From Lachnospiraceae bacterium (GTDB lineage Bacteria > Bacillota > Clostridia > Lachnospirales > Lachnospiraceae), in assembly GCA_017622845.1 (NCBI GenBank), contig JAGAQJ010000006.1, forward strand, positions 1-64,000: 64,000 nt of DNA, in the 5' to 3' direction. The stretch's first letter is position 1; every line of letters begins with the position of its first letter. The translations under genes were made by a program, and so were the position numbers. The notes under the pieces are model-generated. The model worked only from the letters and a program-made list of their open reading frames with translations. It was not told the origin of the DNA and ran no database searches. This document shows positions 8,348-17,557 of the stretch, one piece after another.

Positions 8348-10216
8348 ATGAAAGTGTTAAATCGTATCAACACACAGCTTTTACAGAGACGGGTCGTGCT
8401 TGTTGTCATTGATATTATGACGGTATGCGTCGCAAGCATTGCGCCGCTGTGGTTTCGTTTTGAACTGAGTTACACAGATATTCCCGAGGTATATCTTAGC
8501 TCGGCATGGAATTTTATGATTATAAATGTAATTATGACGCTTGTGGTTTTCTATGTGTTCAAGCTGTACCACAGTCTTTGGACGTTTGCAGGCATGGCTG
8601 AGGCACAGAATATCCTTGCAGCATGTTTTTTGAGTGCAGTGCTGAATTTTGGCGGAATGAGGCTTCTTGACTATCCGATTCCGCGAAGCTACTACTTTCT
8701 GTATGCGATGGTGCTTACGGCCTTGACCGTTATGAGCAGATTTTCTTACCGGATTATACGAGGCATGCACCACAAGGCACAGAACAGGAAAAACGGTACA
8801 AGAGTCATGATCATCGGTGCCGGAGATGCCGGAAATACCGTAATCAAGGAAATCACCAACAGCAATTACAGCACCATGACGATTAAGTGCATTATTGATG
8901 ACAATGAGAGCAAATGGGGCAGATTTATTCAGGGCATCAAGATTGTCGGGGGACGTGATAAAATCGTGGAGTACGCCGCTTTGTACGGGATTGATGAGAT
9001 TATCATTGCCATACCGTCGGCAAACCGTGCCACAATGAAGGCTTTGGTTGAAATCTGCAAGGAGACAAGCTGCAAGCTTCGTACCCTTCCGGGAATCTAT
9101 CAGCTGGTAAACGGAGAGGTCAATGTCAGCAAGCTTAGGGATGTTGATGTGGAGGATTTGCTTGGACGCGACCCGATTAAGGTTGATTTGGATTCTATCT
9201 TAAATTATGTCAAGGGTCGGATAATCCTTGTCACAGGAGGAGGCGGTTCTATTGGAAGCGAGCTGTGCCGCCAGATTGCAGGGCATCAGCCGGCAAGACT
9301 GATTATTGTCGATATTTATGAGAATAATGCTTATGAGATACAGCAGGAGTTGAAATATAAGTATCCTAATCTTGATTTGGTGGTGCTGATTGCTTCTGTC
9401 AGAAACACAAACCGCATAAATAGTATCATGAAGGAATATCATCCGGATATTATTTACCACGCCGCGGCGCACAAGCATGTACCGCTTATGGAGGTCAGCC
9501 CCAATGAGGCGATTAAAAATAATGTCTTTGGCACATGGAAAACGGCGCAGGCGGCAGTGCAGAACGGTGTGAAAAAATTTGTGCTGATATCAACAGATAA
9601 GGCAGTCAACCCCACGAATATAATGGGGGCGAGCAAGCGTATCTGTGAGATGATTATACAGACCTACAACCGCCACTATGATACGGAATTTGTTGCAGTC
9701 CGTTTCGGAAATGTGCTCGGAAGCAACGGAAGCGTCATTCCGCTTTTCAAAAAGCAGATAGCGGCAGGCGGTCCTGTGACGGTAACACACCCCGATATTA
9801 TCCGGTATTTTATGACGATACCGGAGGCGGTATCGCTTGTATTGCAGGCGGGCGTATATGCAAAGGGGGGAGAAATCTTTGTCCTTGATATGGGTGAACC
9901 TGTCAGAATCCTTGACCTTGCAAAGAACCTGATTCGTCTGTCGGGTTACAAGGTTGATGAGGATATCAAGATTGAGTTTACCGGCTTAAGACCCGGTGAA
10001 AAGCTTTATGAGGAGCTTTTGATGAGTGAGGAAGGACTTACGGACACGGAGAATAAGCTGATTCATATCGGTAAGCCGATTGAGTTTGACGAATCCCGGT
10101 TTTATGTGCAGCTGAACAATCTGAAGCATGCAGTTGAGAATGAGTGCGAAGATGTCCGCCCACTGATACAGGAAATTGTACCGACATATATACCAAACTC
10201 CCATGCTAAATTTTAG
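8348..10216 (+). CDS. Membrane nucleotide-sugar 4,6-dehydratase (PglF/WbpM/CapD family)
   Basis: 622 aa. Four N-terminal membrane helices (about residues 15-125) are followed by a first Rossmann-like domain (VMIIGAGDAGNTV). The catalytic SDR domain begins VTGGGGSIGSELCRQI, continues with AAAHKHVPLME, and has STDKAVNPTNIMGASKR, whose Met-x3-Lys is the variant triad of large membrane dehydratases. It is expected to convert UDP-GlcNAc to UDP-2-acetamido-2,6-dideoxy-4-hexulose, the first step toward bacillosamine or QuiNAc/FucNAc-type sugars. The ATG at 8348 has AGGCGGGAG upstream; the open frame starts 23 codons earlier inside a repeat. The aminotransferase that would use the product is next. 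Confidence 0.88.
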   Translation: MKVLNRINTQLLQRRVVLVVIDIMTVCVASIAPLWFRFELSYTDIPEVYLSSAWNFMIINVIMTLVVFYVFKLYHSLWTFAGMAEAQNILAACFLSAVLNFGGMRLLDYPIPRSYYFLYAMVLTALTVMSRFSYRIIRGMHHKAQNRKNGTRVMIIGAGDAGNTVIKEITNSNYSTMTIKCIIDDNESKWGRFIQGIKIVGGRDKIVEYAALYGIDEIIIAIPSANRATMKALVEICKETSCKLRTLPGIYQLVNGEVNVSKLRDVDVEDLLGRDPIKVDLDSILNYVKGRIILVTGGGGSIGSELCRQIAGHQPARLIIVDIYENNAYEIQQELKYKYPNLDLVVLIASVRNTNRINSIMKEYHPDIIYHAAAHKHVPLMEVSPNEAIKNNVFGTWKTAQAAVQNGVKKFVLISTDKAVNPTNIMGASKRICEMIIQTYNRHYDTEFVAVRFGNVLGSNGSVIPLFKKQIAAGGPVTVTHPDIIRYFMTIPEAVSLVLQAGVYAKGGEIFVLDMGEPVRILDLAKNLIRLSGYKVDEDIKIEFTGLRPGEKLYEELLMSEEGLTDTENKLIHIGKPIEFDESRFYVQLNNLKHAVENECEDVRPLIQEIVPTYIPNSHAKF

Positions 10217-10246
10217 CATATGAAAAAAGTGGGTGGAGTTTGGTAT
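10190..10246. other. Perfect long-stem hairpin over the dehydratase stop codon
   Basis: ATACCAAACTCC (10190-10201) pairs exactly with GGAGTTTGGTAT (10235-10246), and an inner ATGCTAAA/TTTAGCAT pair (10203-10219) spans the stop codon at 10214-10216. No U-run follows, so it is not a classical terminator. An mRNA processing or stability structure between the dehydratase and aminotransferase is more likely. Confidence 0.6.
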
Positions 10247-10345
10247 CAAATGCACACAATCAGCAAAGGACACGCTGATTGGCGCCGGAAGAAACCGGTG
10301 AGATGCAGCGCTTGAGGTTACATGATTAGAAAAGGAGTGATAGCG

Positions 10346-11614
10346 ATGTTTAATCCACAGGAGAATTTGACCGCATTTGAAGATAAAGTCTGGCTTGCCA
10401 GTCCGACCATGCATGGTGAGGAGCTTGACTATGTCAAGAAGGCATATGAGACAAACTGGCTGTCGACAGTGGGCGAAAATATCAATGAACTGGAGCGTCT
10501 TGTCTGTGAAAAAGCAGGCTGCGGTTATGCAGTCGCGCTTTCGTCAGGAACGGCGGCGCTTCACCTGGCTGTAAAGCTTGCAGGCGTGAAGCCGGGCGAT
10601 AAGGTGTTCTGTTCCGACATGACCTTTGACGCTACGGTAAATCCGGTGGTTTATGAGGGAGGTGTGCCTGTGTTTATCGACACGGAATACGACACCTGGA
10701 ACATGGACCCTGCTGCATTGGAAAAGGCATTTGCATTATATCCGGAGGTAAAGGCAGTCGTAGCGGCGCATTTATATGGCACGCCGGGCAAGATAGACGA
10801 GATAAAGGACATCTGCGACAGACATGGTGCTGTAATTGTGGAAGATGCGGCGGAATCCTTTGGCGCGTCCTATAAAGGAAAGCAGACAGGAACTTTCGGC
10901 GCATACAATGCCATTTCCTTTAACGGCAACAAGATTATCACAGGGTCTTCGGGCGGAATGTTCCTCACGGACGATAGCGAGGCGGCAAACAAGGTCCGTA
11001 AGTGGTCGACACAGGCAAGAGAGAATGCACCGTGGTATCAGCATGAGGAGCTTGGCTATAATTATCGCATGAGTAATGTTATCGCGGGCATTGTGCGCGG
11101 TCAGATGCCCCATCTTGAGGAGCACATCTCGGCGAAAAAGGCAATTTATGAGCGTTACCGCGATGGGCTAAAGGAGCTTCCGGTATCGATGAATCCGTTT
11201 GACGCAGATAATTCCGAGCCAAACTTCTGGCTTTCCTGCATGATAATTGATGAAACGGCAATGTGCAGGCAGGTGCGCGGTGAGTGTGACGTGCTTTATC
11301 AGCCGGAGCATGGTAAGAGCTGCCCGACAGAGATATTGGAAACGATTGCGAAATACAATGCCGAGGGCAGACCTATCTGGAAACCGATGCATATGCAGCC
11401 TCTTTACAGAATGAACGGTTTTGTCACACGCGAGGGCGACGGAAGGGCGAAAACAAACGCTTACATAAGCGGAGGTTCATTAGGGCGCGATGGAATGCCG
11501 CTTGACGTCGGCATGGACATTTTCCACAGAGGCTTGTGCCTGCCTTCCGATATCAAGATGACAAAGGAACAGCAGGAACTTATCATAGAACTGATAAGAA
11601 GCTGTTTCGATTAA
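10346..11614 (+). CDS. UDP-4-keto-sugar aminotransferase (DegT/DnrJ family, PglE-like)
   Basis: 422 aa. Motifs run LASPTMHGEELDYVKKAYETNW, SSGTAALHLAV, VVAAHLYGTPGKIDEI, VEDAAESFGASYKGKQTGTFG and FNGNKIIT, whose lysine (K196) should hold PLP. This is the PglE/WbpE branch of DegT enzymes, which aminates the 4-keto group of the product of the upstream dehydratase to give a UDP-4-amino-4,6-dideoxy-HexNAc. The ATG at 10346 has AAAAGGAGTGATAGC upstream; the eight extra codons before it include that ribosome site and are not used. Length and order match the pgl pathway. Confidence 0.88.
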   Translation: MFNPQENLTAFEDKVWLASPTMHGEELDYVKKAYETNWLSTVGENINELERLVCEKAGCGYAVALSSGTAALHLAVKLAGVKPGDKVFCSDMTFDATVNPVVYEGGVPVFIDTEYDTWNMDPAALEKAFALYPEVKAVVAAHLYGTPGKIDEIKDICDRHGAVIVEDAAESFGASYKGKQTGTFGAYNAISFNGNKIITGSSGGMFLTDDSEAANKVRKWSTQARENAPWYQHEELGYNYRMSNVIAGIVRGQMPHLEEHISAKKAIYERYRDGLKELPVSMNPFDADNSEPNFWLSCMIIDETAMCRQVRGECDVLYQPEHGKSCPTEILETIAKYNAEGRPIWKPMHMQPLYRMNGFVTREGDGRAKTNAYISGGSLGRDGMPLDVGMDIFHRGLCLPSDIKMTKEQQELIIELIRSCFD

Positions 11615-11646
11615 AGCAGGATTTCCGCTATTTGAGCCGCCGGGGC

Positions 11647-11739
11647 ATGGAGGAGTAGTGTGAAACATAAATTTTTCACACGGCAAATTTGTGCTTGCGC
11701 CCAAATTCGCAGGTGCATCAAGAATGGAGGAGTAGTGTG
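11647..11739 (+). repeat. Duplicated translation-initiation segment with hairpin
   Basis: The 16-mer ATGGAGGAGTAGTGTG occurs at 11647-11662 and 11724-11739. The second copy supplies the ribosome site and GTG start of the sugar transferase. The first could start a 38-codon frame (11660-11776, recoded relative to the gene) and is followed by a GTGTGAAA/TTTCACAC hairpin (11658-11681). Confidence 0.5.
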
Positions 11740-12414
11740 GAGAGACACAGACAAGGTATTTACCCCAAATATATAAAAAGATTGCTGGATATTGTGATAT
11801 CACTGACAGCATTGGTGTTATTAAGCCCCATACTGCTGGTTGTGGCAATTCTTGTGCGTGTCAGGCTTGGTTCGCCGGTAATCTTTCATCAGGACAGACC
11901 GGGGTATCATGAGAAAATTTTTGGCTTATGCAAATTCCGTTCCATGACAGATGAGAGGGACGGGAACGGCAATCTGCTGCCGGACGAGGTACGGCTTACC
12001 AAATTCGGAAGACTGCTAAGGTCCACAAGCTTAGATGAGCTTCCCGAGCTGTGGAATATTTTAAAGGGCGATATGAGTCTCATCGGACCAAGACCACTGC
12101 TCGTAAGCTATCTTCCGTATTACACCAGGGAGGAGCAGCTTCGCCATACAGTCAGGCCCGGACTTACCGGATGGGCGCAGGTCAATGGGCGCAATCATGT
12201 CGACTGGGACAAACGAATCGCACTTGATGTGGAATACGTCAGGAATATGTCATTTGTCATGGATTTAAAGATTTTCTTCCTGACAGTGAAAAAGGTCTTT
12301 GTGCGTGAAAACATTGAAGTGGACACGAACAAGGCGGAGGGGAATTTTGCTGAGATTCGAAAGGCAAGATTAGAGAATCAAAAGGCTTGTAACGGGAAGC
12401 CGAAAGAAAGGTAA
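11737..12414 (+). CDS. Undecaprenyl-phosphate sugar-1-phosphate transferase (PglC/WcaJ-type initiating enzyme)
   Basis: 225 aa, the short PglC-like form with one N-terminal hydrophobic segment (KRLLDIVISLTALVLLSPILL). The conserved core reads IFHQDRPGYHEKIF, KFRSM, STSLDELPELWNILKGDMSLIGPRPLL (containing the Asp-Glu dyad) and RPGLTGWAQVNGRN. It transfers a HexNAc-1-phosphate to undecaprenyl phosphate at the inner membrane face and so starts the lipid-linked repeat unit. The start is GTG at 11737 with GGAGGAG upstream. Its place after the 4-amino-sugar genes suggests that this sugar, or its acylated form, is the first residue. Confidence 0.9.
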   Translation: MERHRQGIYPKYIKRLLDIVISLTALVLLSPILLVVAILVRVRLGSPVIFHQDRPGYHEKIFGLCKFRSMTDERDGNGNLLPDEVRLTKFGRLLRSTSLDELPELWNILKGDMSLIGPRPLLVSYLPYYTREEQLRHTVRPGLTGWAQVNGRNHVDWDKRIALDVEYVRNMSFVMDLKIFFLTVKKVFVRENIEVDTNKAEGNFAEIRKARLENQKACNGKPKER

Positions 12415-12422
12415 GGATATGG

Positions 12423-13388
12423 ATGAATCTTCTTATTTTAAGCTGTGGAACCAGAGACAAGGTGGTACAGTATTTCAAAAAAGCTTTCGAAGGATACGGC
12501 GACATTATCGCAACGGACTGCAGCCCGTATGCTCCGGCACTGTATGAGGCTGACAGACATTATATCGTACCAAGGATAACAGAGCCGGGGTACATGGATG
12601 TTATTTTTGATATCTGCAGGAAAGAAAATATAAAGGGTGTGCTGTCACTGATAGACCCGGAGCTGTCGCTGATTGCAAAACATCATAAAGAGTTCGAAGA
12701 ACTGGGCGTTACCGTGATTGAGTCCTCCTATGAGCTGTGCGAGCGGACGCTGAACAAGTGGGAAATGTATCTTTGGATGAAAGAGCATGGCTATCCTTGT
12801 GCCAAATCCTATATCCGGCTTGAAGATTTTCAGGCAGCAGTCAATGCAGGAGAGGTAAGCTTTCCTGTATTTGTGAAACCGTCAAAGGGAAGCGCAAGCC
12901 TTCAGATCGCGAAAGCAGAGGATATGGAAACGGTAGAGCTTTTGTACCATCATGGTGACGACATGATGATTCAGGAATTGATGCAGGGTCAGGAGATAGG
13001 AGTAGACTGCTATATTGATTTGATATCCGGCGAGCTGGTGTCTGTCTTTGCCAAGAAAAAGCTTGTAATGCGTGCAGGCGAAACAGATAAAGCAATTTCC
13101 TTTGCCGATGAGCAGTTATTCGAACAGGTAGAACGATTCGTAAAGGAAAACGGATTTAGAGGCCAGATTGATATTGATATCTTTGAGAACAATGGCGTGT
13201 ATTATTTCTCCGAGGTCAATCCAAGATTTGGAGGAGGGTATCCGCATGCATACGCCTGCGGAGCAGACCATATGACGCTTATCAGAAATAATCTTGCAGG
13301 AATCGCAAATACTAGAAATATCGGAAATTATGCAGTCGATAAGGTAATGATGAAATACAATGAGATTATGCTTATTGATACTGTATAA
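12423..13388 (+). CDS. ATP-grasp ligase, possible amino-sugar acylating enzyme
   Basis: 321 aa. An N-terminal pre-ATP-grasp domain (about 1-100, LLILSCGTRDKV) is followed by the ATP-grasp fold: FPVFVKPSKGSAS binds nucleotide, MIQELMQGQEIGVDCYID and FSEVNPRFGGGYPHAY carry the Mg-binding Glu/Asn. Such CarB-like enzymes join a carboxylate to an amine. In the Campylobacter pgl locus the acetyltransferase PglD works between the aminotransferase and glycosyl transfer; here no PglD is present and this ligase stands in that place. I infer, without proof, that it links an amino acid or other acid to the 4-amino group. It is separated by only 8 bp from the sugar transferase. Confidence 0.8.
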   Translation: MNLLILSCGTRDKVVQYFKKAFEGYGDIIATDCSPYAPALYEADRHYIVPRITEPGYMDVIFDICRKENIKGVLSLIDPELSLIAKHHKEFEELGVTVIESSYELCERTLNKWEMYLWMKEHGYPCAKSYIRLEDFQAAVNAGEVSFPVFVKPSKGSASLQIAKAEDMETVELLYHHGDDMMIQELMQGQEIGVDCYIDLISGELVSVFAKKKLVMRAGETDKAISFADEQLFEQVERFVKENGFRGQIDIDIFENNGVYYFSEVNPRFGGGYPHAYACGADHMTLIRNNLAGIANTRNIGNYAVDKVMMKYNEIMLIDTV

Positions 13389-13444
13389 TGCGGCAGCCTG
13401 GCAAAGGAAAGGTTACGTTCCGGCAGCAAGGAAGGACTTAAGAA

Positions 13445-14557
13445 ATGAAAAAAAAGATACTGATACTTGCAAATTCTGCAAGCGGGCTGTATGATTTTAG
13501 AAATGAGCTGCTGTTAGAGCTTTTAAAAGAAAATGAAGTGCATGTGAGCCTTCCTGATGAGCAGCGGTGTCCCGAATTATCAGACGAGGGCTGTATTGTG
13601 CATCATACGGACATAGACCGGAGAGGGATTAATCCGATAAAAGATATCGGTCTTATCCGGTCGTATCATAGACTGATGAAGGAAATCAAACCGGAAGTGG
13701 TTCTGACCTATACCATAAAGCCCAATATTTATGGAGGAATCTGCTGCCGGTTTCGAAAAGTGCCTTATATTACCAATATTACCGGACTTGGGTCTGTGTT
13801 TGAAAACGGCGGAATCATACAGAAAATCGTTGTGTGCTTATACCGAATGGCATTAAAAAAGGCGGCATGCATTTTTTTCCAAAATCAAAGCAATAAGCAG
13901 ATATTTGAAAATTTTCGAATCAAAGGAAAATCGGCGCAGCTTGTGCCCGGTTCCGGTGTAAATCTTGACAGACACCGTTTTGAGGAATATCCTTCTATTG
14001 AGGAGCCTGTCATATTTCTCTACGCAGGAAGGATTATGAAGGAAAAAGGGATTGATGAGCTTCTGTATGCAGCCGGGCGGTTAAAGCAGCAGTATCCTGA
14101 TGTCGTGTTTGAAATTATCGGCAAGTACGAGGATGATTACAAGAGCACGATAGAGGAATATGAGCAGAAGGGCATCATACGTCTGATAGAATATCAAAAG
14201 GATATGCACCCTTATTATCGTTCCGCGTGGGCGGTACTGATGCCAAGCTATCATGAGGGAATGTCCAATGTGATTCTGGAAGCGGCGGCAACAGGAAGAC
14301 CTGTGATTGCTTCCGATATTCCGGGCTGCCGCGAGGGCTTTGAGGAAGGGCGTACCGGATTTGGCGCGGAGGCAGGAAATAAGGAGTCGCTTTATCAGGC
14401 GTTAGAGCGGTTTATGGAGCTTCCATATGAGAAAAAGGCGGCTATGGGACAGGCTGCCAGAGAAAAGATGAAGGCTGAGTTTGACAGGGAAAAGGTTGTC
14501 AAAGCTTATCTCTGCCAGATAAATAAGAATAGGAGATACCAAAATGAGTTTATATGA
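13445..14557 (+). CDS. GT4 glycosyltransferase, PglA-like second-sugar enzyme
   Basis: 370 aa, GT-B fold. The N-terminal domain has [14 protein letters not shown] and [12 protein letters not shown], a pair of signatures characteristic of the PglA/CapM/WbpY-type branch that adds HexNAc to undecaprenyl-diphosphate-linked 6-deoxy-HexNAc. The C-terminal donor domain has [16 protein letters not shown] and the E-x7-E motif EGMSNVILE (about residue 277). AAGGAAGGA precedes the ATG. It overlaps the dehydrogenase by 14 bp. The acceptor assignment is by family and position only. Confidence 0.82.
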   Translation: MKKKILILANSASGLYDFRNELLLELLKENEVHVSLPDEQRCPELSDEGCIVHHTDIDRRGINPIKDIGLIRSYHRLMKEIKPEVVLTYTIKPNIYGGICCRFRKVPYITNITGLGSVFENGGIIQKIVVCLYRMALKKAACIFFQNQSNKQIFENFRIKGKSAQLVPGSGVNLDRHRFEEYPSIEEPVIFLYAGRIMKEKGIDELLYAAGRLKQQYPDVVFEIIGKYEDDYKSTIEEYEQKGIIRLIEYQKDMHPYYRSAWAVLMPSYHEGMSNVILEAAATGRPVIASDIPGCREGFEEGRTGFGAEAGNKESLYQALERFMELPYEKKAAMGQAAREKMKAEFDREKVVKAYLCQINKNRRYQNEFI

Positions 14558-15860
14558 TGAGATTTTAAGTGGAAAAGAAAAATTGTCACTGGTTGGATTA
14601 GGCTACGTCGGAATGCCGATTGCCGTGGCATTTGCCAGAAAGATTCAGGTAGTAGGCTTTGACTTAAATGCGGCTAAGATTGAGCTGTACAAGTCCGGCG
14701 TGGACCCTACAAACGAGGTGGGCGATGAGGTCATCAAAAATACAAAGGTAGAATTTACCGCTGATCCTTCCAGACTGAAAGAAGCAAAGTTTCATATCGT
14801 GGCAGTTCCCACACCGGTTAATGACGACCATACGCCGGATTTGACTCCGGTTGAGGGTGCAAGCCGTATCTTAGGACAAAATCTGACAAAGGGTTCCATC
14901 GTTGTATTTGAGTCAACCGTTTATCCCGGTGTTACAGAGGATATTTGTGTGCCGATTCTTGAGAAGGAATCCGGCTTAAAGTGCGGCGTTGATTTCAAGA
15001 TTGGTTACTCTCCTGAGCGTATCAATCCCGGTGACAAGGTGCACCGTTTAGAGACAATTACAAAGATTGTTTCCGGTATGGACGCTGAGACGCTTGATGA
15101 GGTGGCAAAGGTTTATGAGCTTGTTGTGGAAGCCGGTGTATACAGAGCCGAGTCCATCAAGGTAGCAGAGGCTGCGAAGGTTATCGAGAACAGCCAGCGT
15201 GATATCAACATCGCATTTATGAACGAGCTTTCCATAATCTTCAATAAGATGGGAATTGACACAAAGTCTGTGCTGGAGGCAGCAGGTACAAAGTGGAATT
15301 TCTTGAAGTTCCAGCCGGGACTGGTAGGCGGTCACTGTATTGGCGTAGACCCGTATTATCTTACTTACAAGGCAGAACAGCTTGGTTACCATTCACAGAT
15401 TATCCTTTCCGGACGCCGTATCAATGATGACATGGGCAAGTATGTAGCAGAGAATCTTGTCAAGAATCTGATTAAAGCGGATATCCCTGTAAAGAGCGCA
15501 AAGGTAGCAATCCTCGGATTTACCTTTAAGGAAAACTGCCCTGATACGAGAAATACAAAGATTATCGATATCTATAATGAATTAAAGGAGTATGGCATTA
15601 CTGCTCAGGTGACTGACGACAATGCAGATGCAGCCGAAGCAAAGCGTTTATACGGCATTGAGTTTACACCGATGAAGGAGATTCGTGATTGTGACGCTGT
15701 GATTCTTGCAGTGGCGCATGAGTCCTATAAATCTCTTGGCATGGCTGATTTGGATGCGCTTTATGCAGACAATGGCAAGGCAAAGGTTCTCACGGACTTA
15801 AAGGGAATTCTGGATAAAAAGGCATATGTTGATGCAGGCTATATTTATTGGAGACTATAA
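14544..15860 (+). CDS. UDP-N-acetylhexosamine 6-dehydrogenase (WbpA/TviB/WbpO-type)
   Basis: 438 aa nucleotide-sugar dehydrogenase. The NAD domain begins [16 protein letters not shown]; the middle domain has [14 protein letters not shown] and [10 protein letters not shown]; the catalytic cysteine is C265 in [12 protein letters not shown]; the C-terminal domain has [27 protein letters not shown] and [11 protein letters not shown] mark the HexNAc branch rather than UDP-glucose dehydrogenase, so the product is UDP-GlcNAcA or UDP-GalNAcA. AGGAGA stands 8 bases before the ATG, inside the preceding gene. Together with the 4-epimerase at 17558 it forms a TviB/TviC-like pair that makes HexNAc-uronic acids. 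Confidence 0.92.
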   Translation: MSLYDEILSGKEKLSLVGLGYVGMPIAVAFARKIQVVGFDLNAAKIELYKSGVDPTNEVGDEVIKNTKVEFTADPSRLKEAKFHIVAVPTPVNDDHTPDLTPVEGASRILGQNLTKGSIVVFESTVYPGVTEDICVPILEKESGLKCGVDFKIGYSPERINPGDKVHRLETITKIVSGMDAETLDEVAKVYELVVEAGVYRAESIKVAEAAKVIENSQRDINIAFMNELSIIFNKMGIDTKSVLEAAGTKWNFLKFQPGLVGGHCIGVDPYYLTYKAEQLGYHSQIILSGRRINDDMGKYVAENLVKNLIKADIPVKSAKVAILGFTFKENCPDTRNTKIIDIYNELKEYGITAQVTDDNADAAEAKRLYGIEFTPMKEIRDCDAVILAVAHESYKSLGMADLDALYADNGKAKVLTDLKGILDKKAYVDAGYIYWRL

Positions 15861-15944
15861 AACGAGAAGATTTTCTAAGACATTCAAAAACAATGTCTAA
15901 TAAAATCTAAATCTCGTTTCGAAGAATCCGCTTGCGGATTCTTC
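15861..15944. other. Two adjacent hairpins after the dehydrogenase gene
   Basis: The first (15861-15918) is a long interrupted stem: AACGAGA/TCTCGTT, AGATTTT/AAAATCT and AGACATT/AATGTCT. The second (15921-15944) is a perfect 10-bp stem, GAAGAATCCG and CGGATTCTTC, with a CTTG loop. Neither is followed by a proper U-run. They may be mRNA-processing or stability elements, or a weak terminator. Confidence 0.6.
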
Positions 15945-15967
15945 AATACAATTGGAAGGAAAAGAAA

Positions 15968-17362
15968 TTGAGCGATAAGCATTTGAAATTTGACAGAGCG
16001 AATCTGATTTTTGCAGGTATATTTACGGTATTCTTTGGTTTCCTGCTCGTTACAGGCGAGCCACTCTATACCAACGATACCTTCCAGTATGAGAATCAGA
16101 TGGTCATGCGCGAGCCGGGGTATGCGCTGTTGATACAGTTTTTGCGTTTTTTATCTCCTGAGCATCACTATCAGCTCATTATCATTCTGCAAAATATACT
16201 GGCGGTGGCGGCAAATACAGCATTTCTTGCATTTATGCGAAGACGCTTTCAATTAAGACTGCCGATGTCCCTGCTGTTTACCGCAATCCTTCTGTCGCCG
16301 CATATTATGACGCCACTGCTTTCCAGCTCGCATTTAGTGCTGACCAATTCCCTGATGACAGAGGGCATCTTGTTTTCTCTTTATCCTTTCGCAGTCATGA
16401 GTCTGCTTGATGCCATGCAGAGTATGGAGTTTTTGGGAAAGGCGAGCATACGGACCATTGTTTTATTTCTGATACTATCGCTGATTCGCGGTCAGATGAT
16501 GGTGCTGTTTGTGGTATGGCTTATCGTTATGGGCGGTATCGCGGTGATGAATGCATGCAGGGATAAACAGTCTTCACGGAATAAAAAGGCTGTAACAATT
16601 ATCGGAAAATGCATGGTTCTGCTTTTGCTGTTTACAGCTGCCTTTGTGGCAAGGACAAATCTGGTAAGGGCATATAATTACTTTGAAAACGGACTTTTTG
16701 TGGACACGGCATCAGGAAAAGCAATGTCATTTGCCAATGTCCTGTATGTGGCTGACAGAGAAGACGGGGAGGCAATTCGCGACGAGGAGCTGAGGGCGCT
16801 TTTCTATGAGATGTATGATACTGCGGACGCAGACAAGATGAACTATCAGTATGCACCTGACGGAATATTGAAGAAAGCGGCATATCATGAGAAATGCCAT
16901 GATGAGCTGAATTTCACCTATTTTGCGGAACCGGCAAAGCGGTATGTGGGAGAAAAGCAAGGCATTTATACAGACCGCTATCAGGAGCTTATGATTGCCA
17001 TTGACAAGGTTGCTGCAGAGCTTATGGCAGAGCTTATGCCGCAGGTAATCGGCAGATATGCATTGAATTATATCAATGTGATTGCTTTGGGATTTGTAAG
17101 GACAGTGGCTTATGAGTATCCGGTACTGGCATGGTATGCGCTGTTTCTCTACATTGCGGCAATTGTTCTGACCATACTGCTGTGGAGAAAAAATCATGCG
17201 AGTATGGCGGCTGCCTTTATGGCAGTTGTGCTCTTGACAATTGCAGGAAATGTATGCGCTACAGCGCTGATGATTCAGTGTATTTCAAGGTATATGATTT
17301 ATAATCTCCCGATGTTTTATATGGCAGGCTTGCTGGAGCTTAAAGAGTTTATTAAAAAATAG
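15968..17362 (+). CDS. Polytopic membrane protein, GT-C-like (paralogue of the gene at 23054)
   Basis: 464 aa with about ten predicted membrane segments and one hydrophilic external loop (about 235-360). After the first helix it reads TNDTFQYENQMVMREPGYALL; the protein at 23054 has the matching EDAASYINMQSDREPGYCLYL, and both end with a similar C-terminal helix pair. The acidic residue after the first helix is where GT-C enzymes place their catalytic base, but no named family is recognised. The start is TTG at 15968, with GGAAGGAAA upstream; the earlier TTG at 15932 lies inside a hairpin and has no ribosome site. Confidence 0.6.
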   Translation: MSDKHLKFDRANLIFAGIFTVFFGFLLVTGEPLYTNDTFQYENQMVMREPGYALLIQFLRFLSPEHHYQLIIILQNILAVAANTAFLAFMRRRFQLRLPMSLLFTAILLSPHIMTPLLSSSHLVLTNSLMTEGILFSLYPFAVMSLLDAMQSMEFLGKASIRTIVLFLILSLIRGQMMVLFVVWLIVMGGIAVMNACRDKQSSRNKKAVTIIGKCMVLLLLFTAAFVARTNLVRAYNYFENGLFVDTASGKAMSFANVLYVADREDGEAIRDEELRALFYEMYDTADADKMNYQYAPDGILKKAAYHEKCHDELNFTYFAEPAKRYVGEKQGIYTDRYQELMIAIDKVAAELMAELMPQVIGRYALNYINVIALGFVRTVAYEYPVLAWYALFLYIAAIVLTILLWRKNHASMAAAFMAVVLLTIAGNVCATALMIQCISRYMIYNLPMFYMAGLLELKEFIKK

Positions 17363-17407
17363 TAACTGCATGGATTTTTGCTCGTAATTATGAAGATACG
17401 GAATAGA

Positions 17408-17476
17408 TACCCTCAGTTTACAAGAGCACACACGGTCAGAGCAGAGTAAATTTTGTGCTTTTGTAAACTGGGGGTA
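17408..17476. other. 23-bp near-perfect inverted repeat upstream of the epimerase gene
   Basis: Positions 17408-17430 and 17454-17476 are complementary over 23 positions with only two exceptions, both of which become G-U pairs in RNA. The loop is 23 nt. A-rich sequence follows, so it is not a plus-strand intrinsic terminator. It would sit in the leader of the epimerase mRNA. Confidence 0.65.
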
Positions 17477-17557
17477 CAAAAAATATAAATAATTGTTCGA
17501 AACAGCAATTGCAGAACTGTAAGAGTGCCGGACAGTTATTTGGAAAAGAGGATTAGC

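Noticed and set aside
11689-11736. Upstream TTG extension of the sugar transferase
   Set aside because: The GTG at 11737 has a strong GGAGGAG site and gives the normal PglC-like N-terminus; the extension is leader sequence.
15932-15967. Earlier TTG start for the membrane protein at 15968
   Set aside because: It falls in the loop of a perfect hairpin without a ribosome site, whereas TTG 15968 has GGAAGGAAA.
17408-17476. Rho-independent terminator
   Set aside because: The stem is strong but A-rich sequence, not a U-run, follows on the plus strand, and the next gene is the pathway partner.
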